Assembly (NCBI GenBank): GCA_041485445.1
Contig: JBGPJN010000127.1
Coordinates: 1-8,775 of the forward strand
DNA length: 8,775 nt
Reading direction: 5' to 3'
Origin: SHYG01 sp041485445
Lineage (GTDB): Bacteria; Chloroflexota; Dehalococcoidia; Lucifugimonadales; UBA3495
Shown here: positions 1 through 4,884 of the stretch, in pieces
Numbering within the stretch: the stretch's first letter is position 1
Layout: each line of letters opens with the position of its first letter
Notes under the pieces: generated by a model
What the model was told of the DNA's origin: nothing
The model's database searches: none
What the model saw: the letters and a program-made list of their open reading frames with translations, nothing else
Translations under genes and position numbers: made by a program

Positions 1-348
1 CCCGGTGGGACCGCTGATGAAACCCAATCCCATGCTCCGGGTCTGGGTGACCAGGACCACGTCCCGATTACCCACCGGCCCAGGCCACCACCAGTGGAGC
101 CCGTCCTGGTCTACCGGGTCACCCTGCACGGCGCCAAAGAACCGCAGGGCCGCGGCCTGCCCCGGATCGATGGTGTAGAAGCCGGTGGCCGCCCAGATGG
201 CGGCGATGACGGCGATGACGCCCACCACCAGCACCACCACCCCGCCCCCGCCAAACCCGCCGGTGCGGCGGTCCAGCCACTGGCGGAGCCGGCCAAAGAT
301 CTGCTCCAGGTCCAGTTCAGGTTGTCTAGACCCGCCGGGTTGAAACAT
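1..348 (-). CDS. hflK: HflK-type SPFH/band 7 membrane protein, N-terminal part (cut by left edge)
   Basis: Reading the minus strand from the ATG at 348 gives 116 codons open to the window edge. Residues 1-36 are a short hydrophilic and glycine-rich head. Residues 37-55 form one hydrophobic membrane segment, followed at once by GFYTI (56-60) and the start of an SPFH/band 7 domain with GLHWWWPGPV (83-92). This matches the layout of HflK, where the membrane anchor is followed by GFYTI and a GL.W..P motif. HflK with HflC forms a membrane-anchored cage around FtsH hexamers and modulates their proteolysis. ftsH lies upstream on the same strand, which supports the call. The start fits a GAGGA ribosome-binding site about nine bases upstream. 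The C-terminal two thirds and any hflC are outside the window. A general SPFH/stomatin protein is the main alternative. Confidence 0.8.
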   Translation of the reverse strand, partial: MFQPGGSRQPELDLEQIFGRLRQWLDRRTGGFGGGGVVVLVVGVIAVIAAIWAATGFYTIDPGQAAALRFFGAVQGDPVDQDGLHWWWPGPVGNRDVVLVTQTRSMGLGFISGPTG

Positions 349-461
349 CTTTCAGAGTCCTCAAGCCAGTCGTAGTGTATACGGTCAAGCCGGTGGCTGC
401 CGCTGCTGCCAGCTACAGCTTCCGGCGACCGGGAGCCACCAAGTCCAAGCCAACGCCCTAG

Positions 462-470
462 ATTCTACCA
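462..470 (-). promoter_or_regulatory. Candidate extended -10 promoter for hflK
   Basis: On the minus strand TGG followed by TAGAAT (467-462, five of six matches to TATAAT) makes an extended -10 (TGn) element. No good -35 is visible 16-18 bases upstream, as expected for an extended -10 promoter. A second -10-like hexamer, GATAAT, lies just upstream at 475-470. Transcription from here would give a leader of about 107 bases before the hflK ATG at 348. That leader contains the inverted repeat GGTGGCT/AGCCACC (392-398 with 434-440). Prediction by eye only. Confidence 0.35.
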
Positions 471-554
471 TTATCCAGGGTGGTTTGACTTGGTTTGTTG
501 CGGCGATTCTGCCCTGGTTAACACCCTGTCGTGTGGGCGGAGAGTGCCTTCACC

Positions 555-575
555 CTCTCCCATCGAAGGGGAGGG
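555..575. repeat. Short C-rich/G-rich inverted repeat
   Basis: CTCCC (557-561) pairs with GGGAG (569-573), extended outward by a U-G and a C-G pair, around a seven-base loop. No run of T follows on either strand, so it is not a convincing intrinsic terminator. CCCTCTCCC...GGGGAGGG elements of this style often occur as dispersed intergenic repeats in GC-rich bacteria. That cannot be tested from one window. Confidence 0.35.
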
Positions 576-627
576 AGTAGTGGTTCCGTTGGTGGCTATA
601 AGCTGCCGTTGATTACGATTGGTGGTC

Positions 628-656
628 TTGATGGTAACCGTCGCCGCCCATATAAT
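628..656 (+). promoter_or_regulatory. Sigma70-type promoter for the small gene at 689
   Basis: TTGATG (628-633) and a perfect TATAAT (651-656) are separated by exactly 17 bases. Transcription would start near 663, giving a leader of about 26 bases that contains the GGAGG ribosome-binding site (674-678). This is one of the two best promoters in the window and supports the small gene being real. Confidence 0.65.
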
Positions 657-688
657 GGCGCCCTGATTCTAGCGGAGGACGACGCCAC

Positions 689-964
689 ATGGCCGAGGCC
701 GGTATGACCATTCGGTCCGGGGAGGACCTGACCAGGATTCAAGTCTCGTGCAGCCACCAGAGCGGCATGATCTATGTTACCCCGGCGGAGCGGAGCTGGG
801 TGTGCGACCGGCAGTTGCTGCCCGCCCACGCGCTGGCCGGGTTTTTCCGGGAGCTGGTGGGCCTGCGGGACCCCCGGGTGGAGGCGTTGATGCAAACCTG
901 GGGTCTCCACTTCCGGCAGTTGCCGCTGGAGGGAGCGCCGGAGAGCCCCGCCGCCGCGCCATGA
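689..964 (+). CDS. Hypothetical 91-residue protein between ftsH and hflK
   Basis: I do not recognise this protein. The ATG at 689 is preceded by GGAGG (674-678) and a consensus-like promoter (628-656), which favours this start over the internal ATG at residue 6. The product is soluble-looking with no membrane segment or signal peptide. It carries two cysteines (C21, C40), a central stretch (about 18-60) that looks folded, and a low-complexity Pro/Ala/Glu tail (80-91). The two cysteines are too far apart and lack partners for an obvious zinc site. It is convergent with ftsH and divergent from hflK, so it separates two genes whose products work together. Its stop codon overlaps the base of the ftsH terminator hairpin. 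Function unknown. Expression is likely from the promoter, but homologues would be needed to prove it is conserved. Confidence 0.6.
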   Translation: MAEAGMTIRSGEDLTRIQVSCSHQSGMIYVTPAERSWVCDRQLLPAHALAGFFRELVGLRDPRVEALMQTWGLHFRQLPLEGAPESPAAAP

Positions 965-995
965 AAAGCGGCGATTCCGTTGCCGGCATCGCCGC
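964..995 (-). terminator. Intrinsic terminator of ftsH
   Basis: GCGGCGAT (968-975) and ATCGCCGC (988-995) form a perfect 8-base stem around a 12-base loop. Read on the minus strand the stem is followed directly by TTTTC (967-963), and it sits 28 bases past the ftsH stop codon. The plus-strand side has no T run, so it mainly serves ftsH. It overlaps the end of the convergent small gene. Confidence 0.55.
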
Positions 996-1022
996 TAGTC
1001 ACAAGTAGTTGCCTGGAGGGGG

Positions 1023-2990
1023 CTACGGCACTGGGTCCGCACTGCTGGGCATGGTCGGCGCGGGCCGCGGCGCGGCGCCCTGGTGTGGGACGGGCGGTGC
1101 ATACGGCTGAGGCGGAGTGAGAGTGGGACTAACCGGCGCCCCCATATCGCCACCAGCGCCGTCGCTGTTAAACAAGCGGTTCAACTCTTCTCCCGCTACC
1201 GTTTCGTGCTCAATGAGGTACTCCGCCACCGACACCAGCTTGGGCTTGTGGGTGACCAGCACCTGCTCCGCCCGCCGGTAGGCCAAGGCCATGATCTCCT
1301 TGACCTCTGTATCTATCTCTTCAGCCACCTTGTCGCCGTAGTCGCGCTCCTCGCTAATCTCCCGGCCCAGGAATACCAACTCCTCCCGCTTGCCAAAGGT
1401 GCGGGGGCCCAGCGCCTCGCTCATCCCGTACCGCTTAATCATGCTAAGGGCGACCTTGGTGGCCCGCTCCAGGTCGTTGCTGGCTCCGGTGGTTACCTCA
1501 TTGAAGATGAGCTGTTCGGCCACCCGGCCGCCCATGGTGACCGCCAGCATGTCCTCAAACTGGTTCTTGGTCCACAGGTAGCGTTCTTCCTCGGGCAGCA
1601 ACGTGGTATGCCCGCCCATGTTGCCGCGGGCCACAATGGAGATCTTGTGCAACCGGTCGGCATGGGGCAGCACCCAAGCCACCATGGCGTGGCCTGCCTC
1701 ATGATAGGCGGTCATCTCCTTCTCCCGGCGGTTGATGACCCGGCTCTTCCGCTCCGGGCCGGAAACCACCCGTTCTACCGCCTCCTCAAGCTCCGCCATG
1801 AAGATGCTCTTGAGGCCCTTGCGGGCGGCCAGGATGGCCGCTTCGTTAATCAAGTTAGACAGGTCGGCCCCGCTGAAGCCGGGGGTCTCCTTGGCCAGCA
1901 CATCCAGGTTAGCCTCCGGCGCCAGGGGCTTGCCGGCGGAGTGGACCTTGAGGATGGCCCTGCGGCCCACCACGTCGGGCAGGTCCAGGGTCACGCGGCG
2001 ATCAAAGCGCCCCGGCCGCAGCAACGCGGGGTCCAGGATGTCGGGGCGGTTGGTGGCGGCGAGGACGATGATGTTAGTGTTGGTCTCAAACCCATCCATC
2101 TCCACCAGAATCTGGTTCAGGGTCTGCTCACGTTCGTCATGCCCGCCGCCCAGTCCGGCGCCCCGGTGCCGGCCTACGGCGTCAATCTCGTCCACAAAGA
2201 CAATACACGGGCAGTTACGCTTGGCCTGGTCAAACAGGTCGCGGACCCGGGCCGCGCCCACGCCCACGAACATCTCCACGAACTCGCTGCCGCTGATGTG
2301 GAAGAAGGGGACTCCGGCCTCGCCAGCCACGGCGCGGGCCAGCAAGGTCTTGCCGGTGCCCGGCGGCCCAATCAGAAGCACTCCCTTGGGGATGCGGGCG
2401 CCCAGGGAGAGGAAACGCTCCGGGTACTTGAGGAACTCCACCACCTCTTCCAGCTCCGCCTTGGCCTCATCCACCCCCGCCACGTCGGCGAAGGTGACGG
2501 TGGGCCGGTTGAGGGGCAACATGCGGGCACGGCTGCGCCCAAAGCTCAAGGTCTGGTTATTGCTGCCCTGGGCCTGGCGCATCATGAACAGGATCAGGCC
2601 GCCGAAGAAGATGAGGGGCAGGAAGTTAAGCAGAAGCCCCAGCACGCTGCCCACCCCGCTGGAACCCTTGAACCGCACCTCCACGCCGCTGGGAGTGCCC
2701 ACCTCCACGCCCGAGTCCACCAGCAGCTTCATCAGGTCGGTGCCTTCGCCCATACGGCTGGTAAGCTGGCCGGTTCCCGCGGCGCTGGGAGACCTGAGCT
2801 CCACGGTCAACCGCTGGCCGTCCACCACAATCTCCCTGATCTCGTGGTTCTTCGCCATGGCGATAACGGCGGTCAGGGGCTTTTCGTTCCTGGCCCCAAA
2901 GCCGGGCACCAGAGTATAGAAGATGACGATGACGCCAATGATGATCAGGAGGTAGACGAAGCTGTTGCGTAGCCACCGGTTGTTGGCCAT
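1023..2990 (-). CDS. ftsH: ATP-dependent zinc metalloprotease FtsH
   Basis: A full-length 655-residue FtsH, the membrane-anchored AAA+ protease that extracts and degrades misfolded membrane proteins and some regulatory proteins. Order seen: membrane helix 1 (about 9-29), small extracytoplasmic domain (30-113), membrane helix 2 (about 114-137), AAA module with Walker A GPPGTGKT (208-215), pore loop MFVG (240-243), Walker B IVFVDEID (263-270), and second region of homology with arginine fingers R325 and R328. The M41 peptidase follows, with HEAGH (430-434) and the probable third zinc ligand D506 in ASNDLERAT. The last 45 residues (611-655) are a Pro/Ala-rich, probably disordered tail. The ATG at 2990 is preceded only by a weak AGGG. 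All catalytic residues are present. A predicted promoter with repeats lies at 3002-3108, and hflK lies downstream on the same strand. Confidence 0.97.
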   Translation of the reverse strand: MANNRWLRNSFVYLLIIIGVIVIFYTLVPGFGARNEKPLTAVIAMAKNHEIREIVVDGQRLTVELRSPSAAGTGQLTSRMGEGTDLMKLLVDSGVEVGTPSGVEVRFKGSSGVGSVLGLLLNFLPLIFFGGLILFMMRQAQGSNNQTLSFGRSRARMLPLNRPTVTFADVAGVDEAKAELEEVVEFLKYPERFLSLGARIPKGVLLIGPPGTGKTLLARAVAGEAGVPFFHISGSEFVEMFVGVGAARVRDLFDQAKRNCPCIVFVDEIDAVGRHRGAGLGGGHDEREQTLNQILVEMDGFETNTNIIVLAATNRPDILDPALLRPGRFDRRVTLDLPDVVGRRAILKVHSAGKPLAPEANLDVLAKETPGFSGADLSNLINEAAILAARKGLKSIFMAELEEAVERVVSGPERKSRVINRREKEMTAYHEAGHAMVAWVLPHADRLHKISIVARGNMGGHTTLLPEEERYLWTKNQFEDMLAVTMGGRVAEQLIFNEVTTGASNDLERATKVALSMIKRYGMSEALGPRTFGKREELVFLGREISEERDYGDKVAEEIDTEVKEIMALAYRRAEQVLVTHKPKLVSVAEYLIEHETVAGEELNRLFNSDGAGGDMGAPVSPTLTPPQPYAPPVPHQGAAPRPAPTMPSSADPVP

Positions 2991-3001
2991 TCAAAACCCT
3001 C

Positions 3002-3031
3002 AGTGGGCATGTCGCCCACTCCCGTGGGAGT
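3002..3031 (-). promoter_or_regulatory. Overlapping hairpins in the ftsH leader
   Basis: AGTGGGC (3002-3008) pairs perfectly with GCCCACT (3014-3020) across five bases, and ACTCCC (3018-3023) pairs perfectly with GGGAGT (3026-3031) across two. The two hairpins share bases 3018-3020, so they cannot both form completely. They lie between the predicted ftsH start site (about 3035) and the start codon at 2990. They could be a switchable leader structure or, as DNA, an operator palindrome. This is not the CIRCE heat-shock element. Confidence 0.4.
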
Positions 3032-3108
3032 TCGTATATATATATTAAAGGAGTGGGTACTGAAATGCAAAGCATATTTTTTAATAGAGTCCGGGGACGC
3101 CCCACTCC
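3015..3108. repeat. Three alternating copies of CCCACTCC around the ftsH promoter
   Basis: CCCACTCC occurs on the plus strand at 3015-3022 and 3101-3108, and its exact complement GGAGTGGG at 3050-3057. The copies therefore alternate in orientation within 94 bases. The middle copy sits between the ftsH -35 and -10, one flank is in the leader, and the other is upstream of the -35. This placement suggests a repressor or activator operator, though pairing in RNA is also possible. Confidence 0.4.
3042..3070 (-). promoter_or_regulatory. Candidate sigma70-type promoter of ftsH
   Basis: On the minus strand TTGCAT (3070-3065) and TAATAT (3047-3042) are 17 bases apart, in the only strongly A/T-rich stretch upstream of ftsH. 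Matches to consensus are three of six and four of six. The predicted start is near 3035, giving a leader of about 45 bases. The 17-base spacer contains CCCACTCC (3057-3050), one of three copies of that motif in this region. Confidence 0.5.
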
Positions 3109-3161
3109 GGCGCAGTGCAGGCATTGCTCTTGGGAAGCTGGTACCTAGGTCTGGGTGACCC

Positions 3162-3178
3162 CTTGGCGCCTTGGCGCC
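3162..3178 (+). repeat. Tandem 8-base repeat upstream of the sulfurtransferase promoter
   Basis: CTTGGCGC is present twice head to tail (3162-3169, 3170-3177), plus one further base. Each copy contributes to a GGCGCC palindrome (3165-3170 and 3173-3178). It lies about 25 bases upstream of the predicted -35. It may be a simple slippage repeat or part of a binding site. Confidence 0.4.
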
Positions 3179-3201
3179 ATGCCGGCGCTCCCAGTTCCTA
3201 G

Positions 3202-3231
3202 CTGACGTGCGGGTGTGCCATCGCTTATAAT
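3202..3231 (+). promoter_or_regulatory. Candidate promoter of the sulfurtransferase gene
   Basis: A perfect TATAAT (3226-3231) has CTGACG (3202-3207, four of six matches to TTGACA) 18 bases upstream. Transcription would begin near 3238, giving a leader of about 49 bases ending in a strong GGGAGGAAG ribosome-binding site. Confidence 0.5.
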
Positions 3232-3286
3232 GCCACCGGCGACTACCCCAATGACAACCCAAATATGAAGCAGTGAGGGAGGAAGT

Positions 3287-4129
3287 ATGGCTGAATATGC
3301 GCATCCAGACTCGCTGGTGACCACCCAGTGGGTGGCGGACCACGGTAAAGACGCCAACGTACGCCTGGTGGAGGTGGACGTGGACACCAGCGCCTACCAG
3401 CAGGGCCACGTGGCCGGCGCGGTGGGCTGGAACTGGCAGAGCCAGCTGCAGCAGTCGGTGCAGCGGGACGTGGTCAGCAAGGCCGACATGGAGCAACTGC
3501 TGGGCAGCTCCGGCATTGACAACAACACGACGGTGGTGCTGTACGGCGACAACAACAACTGGTTCGCCGCCTGGGCCTTCTGGCAGCTCAGGTACTACGG
3601 CCACCAGAACATGAAGCTGATGAACGGCGGCCGGGCCAAGTGGGTGGCGGAAGGCCGGCCTATGACCACTGAGGCGCCCAAGCCTCCCGCCAAGACCTAC
3701 CGGGCCAAGGAACCCGACCAGAAGATCCGCGCCTACCGCGACCAGGTGCTGGAGGCTGTGAAGGCCAAGCGAGTGAACCTGGTGGACGTGCGCTCCCCCG
3801 ACGAGTACAGCGGCAAGCTACTGGCCCCGGCCAACCTGCCCCAAGAGGGCTCCCAGCGGGGCGGCCACATCCCCAGCGCGGCCAACGTCCCCTGGGCCCA
3901 GGCGGTGAACCAGGACAGCACCTTCAAGTCGGCGGACGAGCTGCGTCAACTCTACGGCGGCAAGGGCATTGACGGCAAGAAGGAGACCATCGCCTACTGT
4001 CGCATCGGGGAGCGCTCCGCCCACACTTGGTTCGTGCTGACCCAGCTCCTGGGCCACAACAACGTGCGCAACTATGACGGCTCCTGGACCGAGTGGGGCA
4101 GCATCGTAGGCGCGCCCATCGAGAAGTAA
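3287..4129 (+). CDS. Thiosulfate sulfurtransferase (tandem rhodanese, CysA type)
   Basis: A 280-residue two-domain rhodanese that transfers sulfane sulfur from thiosulfate to a thiophilic acceptor such as cyanide or a thiol. The N-terminal domain (about 8-125) lacks a catalytic cysteine: its loop reads YGDNNNW (86-92). The C-terminal domain (about 145-278) has the active loop CRIGER with nucleophile C238. The run CRIGERSAHTWFVL and the ending NYDGSWTEWGS.VGAPIE closely resemble mycobacterial CysA2/CysA3 proteins as I remember them. CRIGER loops are typical of thiosulfate-type enzymes, while CG.GVTA loops mark 3-mercaptopyruvate enzymes. There is no signal peptide, so it is cytoplasmic. GGAGG (3279-3283) four bases before the ATG fixes the start. 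It is divergent from ftsH and appears to be a single-gene unit followed by a hairpin. No sulfate-assimilation genes are nearby to narrow its role. Confidence 0.93.
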   Translation: MAEYAHPDSLVTTQWVADHGKDANVRLVEVDVDTSAYQQGHVAGAVGWNWQSQLQQSVQRDVVSKADMEQLLGSSGIDNNTTVVLYGDNNNWFAAWAFWQLRYYGHQNMKLMNGGRAKWVAEGRPMTTEAPKPPAKTYRAKEPDQKIRAYRDQVLEAVKAKRVNLVDVRSPDEYSGKLLAPANLPQEGSQRGGHIPSAANVPWAQAVNQDSTFKSADELRQLYGGKGIDGKKETIAYCRIGERSAHTWFVLTQLLGHNNVRNYDGSWTEWGSIVGAPIEK

Positions 4130-4168
4130 GCAGACTGTGGACGGTTTCTCGGCAGTCCATTGGGTGGG

Positions 4169-4187
4169 GGCGGGTTGGAAACCCGCC
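4169..4187 (+). terminator. Hairpin downstream of the sulfurtransferase gene
   Basis: GGCGGGTT (4169-4176) and AACCCGCC (4180-4187) form a perfect 8-base stem with a three-base loop, 39 bases after the stop codon. It is followed by TTCACCTTTCTGTTT, an interrupted T-rich stretch, so termination is plausible but imperfect. Confidence 0.5.
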
Positions 4188-4226
4188 TTCACCTTTCTGT
4201 TTAAAAGGTGGACATTTTCAGGCACT

Positions 4227-4232
4227 TATGAT
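4227..4232 (+). promoter_or_regulatory. Possible -10 for a near-leaderless transcript
   Basis: TATGAT (4227-4232, five of six matches) lies so close to the ATG at 4244 that transcription would start about five bases before it. No ribosome-binding site precedes that ATG, which fits a leaderless or near-leaderless message. No -35 is found at the right distance: TGGACA (4209-4214) is only 12 bases away. Confidence 0.25.
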
Positions 4233-4243
4233 GTCATGAATCC

Positions 4244-4564
4244 ATGAAAAAATTATCGCCTCCGTTTATCGCACTCCTTGAAGCCCTTGGTCTTACGGCC
4301 TACATCGCGCTCTTCGCGGCGGTGGTAATTATGGGGCCGAGGCCCGAAGACATGTTTGCCCGAAATCCCATTTTTGGTATGGGAACCTTTCTCCTCGCAT
4401 TTGTGACCTCGGCGCTGATCTGCGGCTCAATTGTCCTCGGCTATCCCTCCTATCTCTTTTTTAACGGGGAAAGGGAGAAGGCGCTGAAGATCGTAGCTTG
4501 GAGCGTCGCGTGGCTCGTTGTATTACTCGTGATTGCAGTCGCAATCGGACTCTACGCCGCGTAG
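4244..4564 (+). CDS. Small three-helix membrane protein of unknown function
   Basis: A 106-residue hydrophobic protein. Three membrane helices are visible at about 8-31, 43-68 and 82-105, with short charged links GPRPEDMFARN (31-41) and NGEREKALK (74-82). Helix 2 carries the run SALICGSIVLGYPSYLFF. It has no catalytic motif, and I cannot assign a function. A hand count gives about 53% GC, clearly below its neighbours, which run above 60%. It uses codons such as TTA, ATT and GTA more freely and lacks a ribosome-binding site. These points suggest recent acquisition, or a gene with unusual expression. The sequence style reminds me of small integral membrane proteins frequent in candidate phyla radiation genomes, but this is only an impression. 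It stands alone between two hairpins, so it is probably a monocistronic unit. Confidence 0.65.
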   Translation: MKKLSPPFIALLEALGLTAYIALFAAVVIMGPRPEDMFARNPIFGMGTFLLAFVTSALICGSIVLGYPSYLFFNGEREKALKIVAWSVAWLVVLLVIAVAIGLYAA

Positions 4565-4731
4565 CGTGCATCCCCCCAATCGCTCGCGAATCTTGACCCC
4601 ACATCCTCGGTCTGTTCTTCTGTGTTAAGAAGGGAGATTGGCGCATATGGATGTGATCGCCGCCAGGCGAGCCGTGGTCTAACAGCGGGGGCGGGACATG
4701 AATCCCGCCCCCGCCCATTTGTTTCCACTCA
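4565..4731. other. Intergenic stretch before the amtB control region
   Basis: No recognisable gene is present. It contains a weak hairpin CTTCT/AGAAG (4617-4621 with 4628-4632), an 11-codon reading frame (4647-4682) preceded by GGGAG, and the strong hairpin at 4685-4714. No tRNA or repeat ends were seen. Confidence 0.5.
4685..4714 (+). terminator. Strong hairpin upstream of amtB
   Basis: GCGGGGGCGGGA (4685-4696) and TCCCGCCCCCGC (4703-4714) form a perfect 12-base stem with a six-base loop, followed by CCATTTGTTT. It would insulate the amtB promoter from upstream transcription, so it probably terminates the unit containing the small membrane protein. The T run is short and interrupted. Confidence 0.6.
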
Positions 4732-4780
4732 CTAACAAACCTGTAACAAATTATTAACATTCCGGCAACACGTAGGAAAT
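4732..4780 (+). promoter_or_regulatory. Five-fold 11-base direct repeat array upstream of amtB (GlnR/PhoP-like operator)
   Basis: Pentamers CTAAC (4732-4736), GTAAC (4743-4747), TTAAC (4754-4758), GCAAC (4765-4769) and GAAAT (4776-4780) recur at an exact 11-base period with six-base spacers. An 11-base period of direct repeats is the signature of OmpR-family winged-helix activators. The pattern GTnAC-n6-GaAAC is the known binding site of actinobacterial GlnR, the nitrogen regulator that activates amtB-glnK and glnA. The last pentamer ends 10 bases before a -10 hexamer, the same arrangement as in PhoB-dependent promoters. The regulator itself is not in the window, so GlnR-like versus PhoP/PhoB-like cannot be decided. 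The amtB context favours GlnR. Confidence 0.6.
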
Positions 4781-4790
4781 GAATCTGGCC

Positions 4791-4796
4791 TAGACT
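4791..4796 (+). promoter_or_regulatory. -10 element of the amtB promoter
   Basis: TAGACT (four of six matches to TATAAT) has no acceptable -35: the corresponding bases are inside the repeat array. This is typical of an activator-dependent promoter. Start near 4803, giving a leader of about 82 bases. Confidence 0.4.
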
Positions 4797-4832
4797 GCGT
4801 CCCAGGTTCCTGTGAGCATGGGGCCCGTTGTC

Positions 4833-4876
4833 AGGTGGGACTCCCCCGGCAAGGCCCGGTAATCCACCTAGAGGAG
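4833..4876 (+). promoter_or_regulatory. amtB leader: inverted repeat next to the ribosome-binding site
   Basis: AGGTGG (4833-4838) and CCACCT (4864-4869) pair perfectly across 25 bases that are themselves G/C-rich. The stem ends one base before the ribosome-binding site GAGGAG (4871-4876), so folding could influence amtB translation. It does not match the glutamine riboswitch (glnA RNA) core as I know it. Confidence 0.3.
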
Positions 4877-4884
4877 TTGGCCAG

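Larger units (their letters stand above)
349..650. other. Intergenic region between hflK and the small 91-residue gene
   Basis: No coding frame here resembles a known protein. The region holds the presumed hflK leader and promoter (minus strand, about 349-475), a C/G-rich imperfect hairpin (555-575) and, at its right end, the -35 of the small plus-strand gene. No tRNA, transposon ends or long repeats are seen. Confidence 0.6.

Noticed and set aside
1083..2972. Long plus-strand open frames opposite ftsH (1083-2972 and 1732-2919)
   Set aside because: They are antisense shadows caused by high GC content. The minus strand encodes an intact FtsH with every motif, and the shadow proteins are low-complexity and unrecognisable.
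3002..3031. CIRCE heat-shock operator at ftsH
   Set aside because: CIRCE needs TTAGCACTC-N9-GAGTGCTAA. These palindromes have different arms and much shorter spacers.
4786..4800. Possible sigma54 (-24/-12) promoter TGGC...TGC before amtB
   Set aside because: GG and GC are 8 bases apart instead of the required 10, and the rest of the consensus is missing. The 11-base repeat array with a -10 explains the region better.
4828..4884. Upstream TTG start for amtB adding 19 residues
   Set aside because: The added residues are Pro/Gly-rich with no signal-peptide features, no ribosome-binding site precedes the TTG, and GAGGAG stands correctly before the ATG at 4885.
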